A stretch of DNA of 21,123 nt from JBFMFH01 sp964481395 (GTDB taxonomy: Bacteria; Acidobacteriota; Vicinamibacteria; Vicinamibacterales; JAKQTR01). Below, piece after piece: positions 16,331 through 21,123 of this stretch. The position numbers were made by a program, and so were the translations under genes. Where the stretch lies: positions 1 to 21,123 of the forward strand of contig CAYZYG010000090.1 in NCBI GenBank assembly GCA_964481395.1, written 5' to 3'. Within the stretch, counting starts at the first letter, position 1; the number at the start of each line of letters is the position of its first letter. The notes beneath the pieces are model-generated. The model saw nothing but the letters and a program-made list of their open reading frames with translations, had not been told where the DNA came from and searched no databases.

Positions 16331-18031
16331 GTGAGACGAGCGTGGACGTGGTTGACGGCCGGCACCCTGGCGGCCGCGGTGATCTGGACGGCCGGCACCG
16401 TGCCGCCGCCGGCCGTGCCCCTTGGCTCGACGCCTGGTCTGGTGCGGCCGCGCCCGGTGGTGCGCGGGGCCTACCACGTCCACTCGACGGAGTCGGATGG
16501 CACGGCCAGCGTCGCGGGCATCGCCGAGGCCGCCCGGCTCGCGGGCCTCGACTTCGTCATTCTGACCGACCACGGAGACGGCCGCCGTCCCATCCGTCCA
16601 CCTCGATACTACGGTGGCGTCCTGTGCATCGAGGCGATCGAGATCAGCACCGACGACGGGCACTACGCGGCCCTTGGTCTCGACACGCCCCCGTACCGGC
16701 TGGCCGGCGACGGTCGCGATGTCGCCGAGGACGTTCAGCGACTCGGCGGCTTCGGCATCGTCGCGCATCCGGACTCCGCGAAGCCAGGCCTGCAATGGAA
16801 AGAGTGGAACATGCCGGTCGGTGGGTTCGAGTGGTTTAACGCGGATTCGCAGTGGAGAGACGAGGGGCGCATCGCGCTCGTCCAGGCCCTGGCCCACTAC
16901 CTGTTCCGCAGGCCCGAATCCGTCGCCTCGCTCTTCGACAGGCCGGTGGATGCGCTCAGGCACTGGGATGAACTGACGACCCGCGGGCGCGTGGTGGGCA
17001 TGGCCGCGGCCGATGCCCACGCCCGACTCGGCTTCGGAGGGGGAGTGGACCCCTACGAGGACGGGCTGTACCTGCCCGTGCCGTCGTACGAAGCGGTCTT
17101 CCGCGCGTTCAGCCTGCAGGTCGAACTCAACAGCCCCTTCGGAGGAAGCGCGGTGGAGGACGCGAGCCGTCTCCTCGATGCCGTCCGAGGTGGACGCGTC
17201 ACGACGACCTTCGACGCCCTCGCGGCGCCAGCGACGGTGATCTTCGAAGGCGAGGCCGCAGGGGAGTGGGCCGGACCGGGCGGGGAGTTGCCTCGCGTGA
17301 CCCCCATTCGCTTCCACGTCCGGACGAACGCCCCTCCAGGGGCGACCATCGTAATGCTGCGCGGCGGGGAGGTCGTCCACGAGTCGGCGGGCTCGTCCGC
17401 CAGTTGGGAAACCATGCTCGCCGGGGCGTTTCGCGCCGAGGTCCGGCTGCCGAACGCCCCCGGCACCCCGCCAGTCCCCTGGGCGGTAACGAATCCCATC
17501 TACGTGGGTGTTCCCGCCGCGCCACCCGGTCCGCCACCGCTTCCGCCGCACGCGTCGAGCGCCCCGTTCCCACGCGGCGGATGGGCCGTCGAACGCGATG
17601 CCGCATCCAGCGGCTCCGTGCAGATCCTGTCACCGGAGGGGGCTCCGGTCGTGGCGGTGCTCGCCTACGAACTCGGGCAACTCGGGGAACCGAGCCCGTA
17701 CGTGGCCGTAGTCACCCACGAGGTCGGGGCACTCGCCGGCGCCGACCGCCTGATGTTCCAGGCATCCGCGACCCGCCCCATGCGACTGTCCATCCAGCTT
17801 CGGGCGGGCGATGGGACAGACCGGCGGTGGCGACGTTCGGTGTTTCTCGACCAGACGGTCCGGGACGTGACCGTAGCGTTCTCCGAATTGCGCGGCATCG
17901 CCGAAGCCAGGGGGCAGGAACTGGCGACCGGACAGGTCTCCTCGCTGCTGTTCGTGATCGACACGGTGAATGCGGCACCGGGCGACGCCGGAGCGGTGAC
18001 GCTCGTGGACGTCAGAGCCGGGCGGCGGTAG
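16331..18031 (+). CDS. Exported PHP-domain metal-dependent phosphoesterase-like protein
   Basis: This 566-residue protein starts at GTG 16331, seven bases after GGGGAG. An N-terminal hydrophobic signal/anchor (about residues 5-22) precedes a PHP domain with its metal ligands in order: YHVHSTESDG (His49, His51, Asp56), LTDHGDG (Asp80, His81), EAIEIS (Glu101/Glu104), VAHPDS (His149) and ADAHA (Asp231, His233). PHP proteins are phosphoesterases, but an exported copy has no obvious substrate. A middle beta-rich segment (about 310-390) is followed by a C-terminal part (about 410-566). Its RRWRRSVFLDQ stretch looks like a galactose-binding/CIA30-like sandwich; that assignment is tentative. It follows xerD by 60 bases on the same strand and may share its transcript. 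Confidence 0.85.
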   Translation: MRRAWTWLTAGTLAAAVIWTAGTVPPPAVPLGSTPGLVRPRPVVRGAYHVHSTESDGTASVAGIAEAARLAGLDFVILTDHGDGRRPIRPPRYYGGVLCIEAIEISTDDGHYAALGLDTPPYRLAGDGRDVAEDVQRLGGFGIVAHPDSAKPGLQWKEWNMPVGGFEWFNADSQWRDEGRIALVQALAHYLFRRPESVASLFDRPVDALRHWDELTTRGRVVGMAAADAHARLGFGGGVDPYEDGLYLPVPSYEAVFRAFSLQVELNSPFGGSAVEDASRLLDAVRGGRVTTTFDALAAPATVIFEGEAAGEWAGPGGELPRVTPIRFHVRTNAPPGATIVMLRGGEVVHESAGSSASWETMLAGAFRAEVRLPNAPGTPPVPWAVTNPIYVGVPAAPPGPPPLPPHASSAPFPRGGWAVERDAASSGSVQILSPEGAPVVAVLAYELGQLGEPSPYVAVVTHEVGALAGADRLMFQASATRPMRLSIQLRAGDGTDRRWRRSVFLDQTVRDVTVAFSELRGIAEARGQELATGQVSSLLFVIDTVNAAPGDAGAVTLVDVRAGRR

Positions 18032-18083
18032 CGGTAGTCGCACGCGGCCGGGGTAGGCAGGACAGTGACCCGTGCCCAGAATT

Positions 18084-18104
18084 CAGGAGCCAGGAGCCAG
18101 GAGA
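18084..18104 (+). repeat. Tandem CAGGAGC repeat (three units)
   Basis: Two exact CAGGAGC units and a third with the last base changed (CAGGAGA), preceded by AGAATT and followed by CAGAAT, so the block is framed by AGAATT/CAGAAT-like ends. This could be one copy of a dispersed intergenic repeat. Confidence 0.7.
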
Positions 18105-18122
18105 CAGAATGGGGGAGCCGGC

Positions 18123-18147
18123 GATAATCACTCCCGGAGTGATTATC
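18123..18147. repeat. Perfect 25-bp palindrome with AT-rich ends
   Basis: GATAATCACTCC is followed by one C and its exact complement GGAGTGATTATC, so the arms are 12 bp with a one-base centre. No T-tract follows on either side. It could be a dimeric repressor operator, a REP-like element or a cruciform-forming site between the PHP and lptFG genes. Confidence 0.75.
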
Positions 18148-18319
18148 AGGTGTGGCGCCTGCGCACAAGATGACAGATGAGTGGGCCCGCGGCCTGCGGC
18201 CGGGGGGGACAGGACGGTGATGCTCGTCCGGGCCCGGGATCCGGGACCCGGGATCCGATGCTGCACGGCACAGGCGCCGGGGACGGGCGACGACAGGGCC
18301 GGTGGTGACACGCCTGGAC

Positions 18320-18335
18320 CGAGGATCACAGACGA
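18320..18335 (+). repeat. 16-bp repeat, copy 2
   Basis: CGAGGATCACAGACGA, identical to 8844-8859. This copy lies 22 bases beyond the lptFG stop and is followed by a GC-rich stretch with GCCGGCCC. Confidence 0.5.
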
Positions 18336-18357
18336 GCCGGCCCGGCGGCGGGGACGC

Positions 18358-20721
18358 TCAGGTGCGCACGGTCAGGAGCAGATAGACCGCGAGGGCCCCG
18401 AACAGAATGTTGGGCGCCCAGGCGGCCAGCAGCGGCATCACGAGACCGCCCGCGCCGATCGCCGCGAACACGCTCGTCGCCACCCAGTAGACGATCGCGA
18501 GGACGATGCCGAGACCGATGCCGTACAGGGCGCCGCGCCGGCCCGTGCTGACCGCGAAGGGGACGCCGATGAGCGTCATGATGGCCGCAACCCACGGGAA
18601 CGAGATCTTCCGGTGGAGCGCGACCTCGTGTTCGACGACGTTGAATCCGCTCGACCTGAGTTCGGCGATGTAACGCCGGAGCTGCGGGTAGGTCATCCGA
18701 TCGGCGTCCGGACGCTCGGTCGCGAAGTAGGTCGGCGGCTCGAGGACGACGTCGGTCCTGTCGAACACCTTGAAGCTCTTTGCCTCGATCTGTCGGTCGA
18801 ACTCGCGAATCCAGCCGTCGCGCCCCTCCCAGGTCACCAGATCGCCGCCGTTGGCGGTCCCGGTGAAGGCGACCTGCCTGAAGAACATCCGGTTCTGCAG
18901 CCGCCAGGCCTTCGGCGCGAACTTGAAGAGCGAGAAGCCGTTCAGTTCGGCTCGCCTGGGGTCGAAGTAGACGTAGTTGTAGATGCCGCCGTCATAGCCG
19001 ACGATCCACTTGCGGTTGAGGACGTCGAAGGTCTGTGGCGACCCGCCCCGGATGACGTGATTGAGGGCCTCGGCGCGGCGGTTCGAATAGGCGAGCACGT
19101 GCTCTTCGAAGAAGAAGAGCGCCGCACTCGCCGCGACGCCCAGGAGAACCAGCGGGACCGCCGTCCTGTAGAGGCTGATCCCGCAGGCACGCATCACGAC
19201 GAGTTCGCTGTTGCGCGTCAGGAGGCCGACGGTCACGAGCACGCCGATGAGAATCGCCAGCGGCACCATGTAATAGGCGAACTGCGGCGTGGCGTAGAAC
19301 AGATACTCGCCGACCATGCCGATCGTGGCCTGTCCCTTGAACACTTTGTCAGACAGATCGATGAACGTCGAGATGTAGAAGATGACCATGAGCCCGGCGA
19401 ACGTCAGCACGAAGAGCCGGGCGAACGTGCGGCCGATGTAGCCGTCCAGGATGCTGAGCGGGGAGAGGCCCCAGCCCGCCCGGCGGGCCCTTGACGTGCC
19501 GTGCGGGCGGGGCCGACGCAGCCATGCCGGAAGCGCGAGCGGCACGCGGGCGAAGAAGACCGGGGCCAGCGTCGCCCGGATCCGCTGAGACCAGGCCGCC
19601 CACCGGCGGGCCCCGGGGCCGCGTGCGACGAGCGCGGCAATGCCAAGGCCGCCCAGCACGATGTTGGGAACCCACATCGCCAGCCATGGCGGAACGATCC
19701 GCCCCTTCGCCGCCGCTTCGGCCGTCCACATCAGGACGTAGTAGGCGAAGATCACCGCGATGCCGACGACGAAGCTCGCCAGCTTCCCGTCGCGACGGGT
19801 GGTCAGGCCCAGCACGACGGCCAGCAGGGCGAAGACGAGGCAGGCAATCGGGATGGAGAACTTTTTCTGGATCTCCATGATCTCGCGGTGCGGCGAGAGT
19901 CCCTCGGCCCGCATCCGCTCGATCACCGCCTCCAGTTCCGGAATACTCATCTCCCGGGCCCCTTTCTCGGGCCCGGTGCGCGGAAACATGGCCTCGTAAT
20001 CCAGGGTCAGGACTTCTTCGTTGAAGCGGCGGACGTTGTACTCCTCCGGGGCGCCGGCCCGGCTCGCGTGCTGCGTCCCGTTCTCGAGGACCAAGTCGAC
20101 CGTGCGCCGCTCCCGGTCCAGCACCATACGCCCGCGCTCCGCCAGGTAGATCGTGGGGTTCTCGGGCGTGGTCGTGTCGGCCATGAAGACGTCCAGCCAC
20201 CCCTTTGACCCGTCCGACGGCACGTCGCGGACGTAGAGCACGCGATTGGGGAACTCCTCGAAGAAGACCCGCGGCTTGACCTCGCCTTCGGCCCGCTGGG
20301 ACGCGATCTGATAAATCAGCTCGCGGTACGTCTGGTTGGCGTCGGGAACGGCCCAGATGATGACGTAGGACGTGACGGCCCAGCCGACGAGGGCCAGAGC
20401 GAGGATCGGCCGCAGGACGGCGACCGAGCTGACCCCGCAGGCCTGCAGGGCGACCCATTCGCGGTCGCTGGAGAACCGCCCGAGTCCGACGAGGAGGGCG
20501 ATCAGGAGCGACATCGGGATCGTGACGGCGAAGGCCTGTGGCAGCAGCGTGCCCATGACCTTGAGCACGGTCAATCCCGGCACGCCCTTCGAGATGAGGT
20601 TCTCCGCGATATCGACGAAGAAGGGCACGAGCAGGACGAAGGTGAAGACCAGGAGCGCCATTAGGAATGGCGTGACGATGCCGCGGGCGAGGTAGCGATC
20701 GGTCAGGCGAACCATGCGCAT
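18358..20721 (-). CDS. lptF/lptG: Fused LptF-LptG lipopolysaccharide export permease
   Basis: LptF and LptG are the two permease subunits of the LptB2FG transporter, which extracts LPS from the inner membrane. Here one continuous frame of 787 residues encodes two successive permease units. The first (about residues 1-400) has LTDRYLARGIVTPFLMALLVFTFV, a periplasmic jellyroll region and the returning helix HREIMEIQKKFSIPIACLVFALLAVVLGL. A basic linker (about 400-420) follows. The second unit (about 422-787) repeats the plan from ILDGYIGRTFARLFVLTFAG through HRKISFPWVAAIMTLIGVPFAV to the C-terminus. Each unit should have six membrane helices. MRMVRL at 20721 is taken as start; ATG 20715 is possible and neither has a clear ribosome binding site. 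LptB, LptC and LptA are not in the window. Confidence 0.92.
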   Translation of the reverse strand: MRMVRLTDRYLARGIVTPFLMALLVFTFVLLVPFFVDIAENLISKGVPGLTVLKVMGTLLPQAFAVTIPMSLLIALLVGLGRFSSDREWVALQACGVSSVAVLRPILALALVGWAVTSYVIIWAVPDANQTYRELIYQIASQRAEGEVKPRVFFEEFPNRVLYVRDVPSDGSKGWLDVFMADTTTPENPTIYLAERGRMVLDRERRTVDLVLENGTQHASRAGAPEEYNVRRFNEEVLTLDYEAMFPRTGPEKGAREMSIPELEAVIERMRAEGLSPHREIMEIQKKFSIPIACLVFALLAVVLGLTTRRDGKLASFVVGIAVIFAYYVLMWTAEAAAKGRIVPPWLAMWVPNIVLGGLGIAALVARGPGARRWAAWSQRIRATLAPVFFARVPLALPAWLRRPRPHGTSRARRAGWGLSPLSILDGYIGRTFARLFVLTFAGLMVIFYISTFIDLSDKVFKGQATIGMVGEYLFYATPQFAYYMVPLAILIGVLVTVGLLTRNSELVVMRACGISLYRTAVPLVLLGVAASAALFFFEEHVLAYSNRRAEALNHVIRGGSPQTFDVLNRKWIVGYDGGIYNYVYFDPRRAELNGFSLFKFAPKAWRLQNRMFFRQVAFTGTANGGDLVTWEGRDGWIREFDRQIEAKSFKVFDRTDVVLEPPTYFATERPDADRMTYPQLRRYIAELRSSGFNVVEHEVALHRKISFPWVAAIMTLIGVPFAVSTGRRGALYGIGLGIVLAIVYWVATSVFAAIGAGGLVMPLLAAWAPNILFGALAVYLLLTVRT

Positions 20722-20865
20722 AGGCACGATAGCACGCGTCGGCGGCGCGGGCGAAGGGGCGGCCGGCTGGAGAGATAGGACGCGTTCGAGAGGGCATTCG
20801 CCCAATTGAAGGCGATCCAGCGTGCACAAACCATCAACAGGGGCATTTCCAGCGCGACAGCAGTA

Positions 20866-20893
20866 ACGTCTGATAATGTATGTTATGTTAACT
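20866..20893 (+). other. dif: dif-like XerC/XerD recombination site
   Basis: This is a 28-bp site: an 11-bp arm ACGTCTGATAA (XerC side, 20866-20876), a 6-bp centre TGTATG (20877-20882), and an 11-bp arm TTATGTTAACT (XerD side, 20883-20893). The XerD arm matches the E. coli and B. subtilis dif XerD arms at 10 of 11 positions. Over 28 positions I count 20 matches to E. coli dif and 21 to B. subtilis dif, as I remember those sequences. It is a sharp AT-rich island in GC-rich DNA, lies in a gene-free stretch upstream of lptFG, and a XerD gene is in the same window. Chromosome dimer resolution at the replication terminus is the expected role. Confidence 0.85.
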
Positions 20894-21123
20894 TCTGTTT
20901 CCCCTACCTGCAGAGGAGGCCGTGCCTGCGAATTGCCCCTCTGCGACGGACGTCTATCGAACCCGCGATTGCACCACGGACTACCGGCGAAGCGTCACCT
21001 CAAAAGCGAGGCTGCGCCTCAGACCGCCGACGCATGCGGAAACAGGACATTGGCCTTCAAAGACGCCAAGCAGCCCGTGGTGCAAGTCGGTCGTCGCACC
21101 GAGACCGGCGATGCGCCCGGATC
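20894..21123. other. Gene-poor flank of the dif site with inverted repeats (cut by window end)
   Basis: No gene is supported. GCAGAGG (20910-20916) pairs with CCTCTGC (20938-20944). An exact 11-bp inverted repeat, TTGCACCACGG (20969-20979) and CCGTGGTGCAA (21075-21085), encloses GAGGC/GCCTC (21008-21012 and 21016-21020) and TTGGC/GCCAA (21050-21054 and 21065-21069). The layout could be a folded RNA or the end of an element inserted at dif. A plus frame from ATG 20885, inside dif, stays open to the window end, but has no ribosome binding site and no recognisable protein. Confidence 0.45.

Larger units (their letters stand above)
18032..18357. other. Repeat-rich gap between convergent genes
   Basis: No gene is supported here. 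Besides the tandem CAGGAGC repeat, the perfect palindrome and the 16-bp repeat listed separately, there is an 11-bp direct repeat, CCCGGGATCCG, at 18233-18243 and 18247-18257. The whole stretch is low-complexity and G-rich on the plus strand. A similar GGGACC-type run occurs at 5842-5862. Such tracts look like dispersed intergenic filler rather than coding sequence. Confidence 0.6.

Noticed and set aside
15683..17551. Long open minus-strand frame opposite xerD and the PHP gene
   Set aside because: Both plus-strand genes carry intact catalytic motifs, and the antisense product resembles nothing. It is a shadow of GC-rich codons.
18032..18357. CRISPR-like repeats in the repeat-rich gap
   Set aside because: The units are 7-11 bp, directly adjacent and without regular unique spacers; no cas gene is nearby.
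18181..19494. Long open plus-strand frame opposite lptFG
   Set aside because: The minus strand encodes clear LptG helices here. The plus-strand product is charged low-complexity sequence.
20885..21122. Open plus-strand frame from an ATG inside the dif-like site to the window end
   Set aside because: All three plus frames have long open stretches here; there is no ribosome binding site and no recognisable protein. Extending the sequence would settle it.
21075..21123. GGTGCAAGTC, reminiscent of the cobalamin riboswitch core
   Set aside because: The rest of the B12 box (the conserved GCCACTG-type segment) and the upstream GGGAA element are not found, and no B12-related gene is visible.

Overview
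The window is GC-rich bacterial chromosome with few gaps. A type II secretion / type IV pilus hybrid operon, Big_1/PKD lipoproteins, acidobacterial-style pseudopilins and LPS export permeases suggest a Gram-negative bacterium of the Acidobacteriota (perhaps Vicinamibacteria-like). That placement is inferred from gene style; no rRNA or marker gene is present.

Region 1 (2-8834, + strand) is a tightly packed secretion/pilus operon. It runs from the C-terminal part of a GspE/PilB ATPase through PilM, PilN, PilO and a PilP/GspC-like protein to a lipoprotein secretin with an added C-terminal cohesin-like domain. Two GspG-like pseudopilins, an Ig/PKD lipoprotein and a third, atypical pseudopilin follow. 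Most early junctions overlap by 4-14 bases, so the products are probably made together as one envelope-spanning machine. A paralogue of the Ig/PKD lipoprotein lies on the opposite strand just beyond (8996-9925).

Region 2 (10294-15282, - strand) looks like a cell-wall recycling cluster: MurQ, a GHL10 (DigH/YngK-type) glycoside hydrolase, a sodium:solute symporter and an S12 serine hydrolase resembling AmiE/YbbE. The last three form one unit behind a good sigma-70-like promoter.

Region 3 (15317-18031, + strand) holds a XerD-type tyrosine recombinase, divergent from murQ, then an exported PHP-domain protein. A repeat-rich gap (18032-18357) separates it from a convergent single-gene fusion of LptF and LptG (18358-20721, - strand).

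Region 4 (20722-21123) contains the main find: an AT-rich 28-bp sequence at 20866-20893 with the layout of a chromosomal dif site, the XerCD target for chromosome dimer resolution. This suggests the window lies at or near the replication terminus, with a Xer recombinase gene about 4.6 kb from the site. The last 230 bases carry inverted repeats and no gene I can support.
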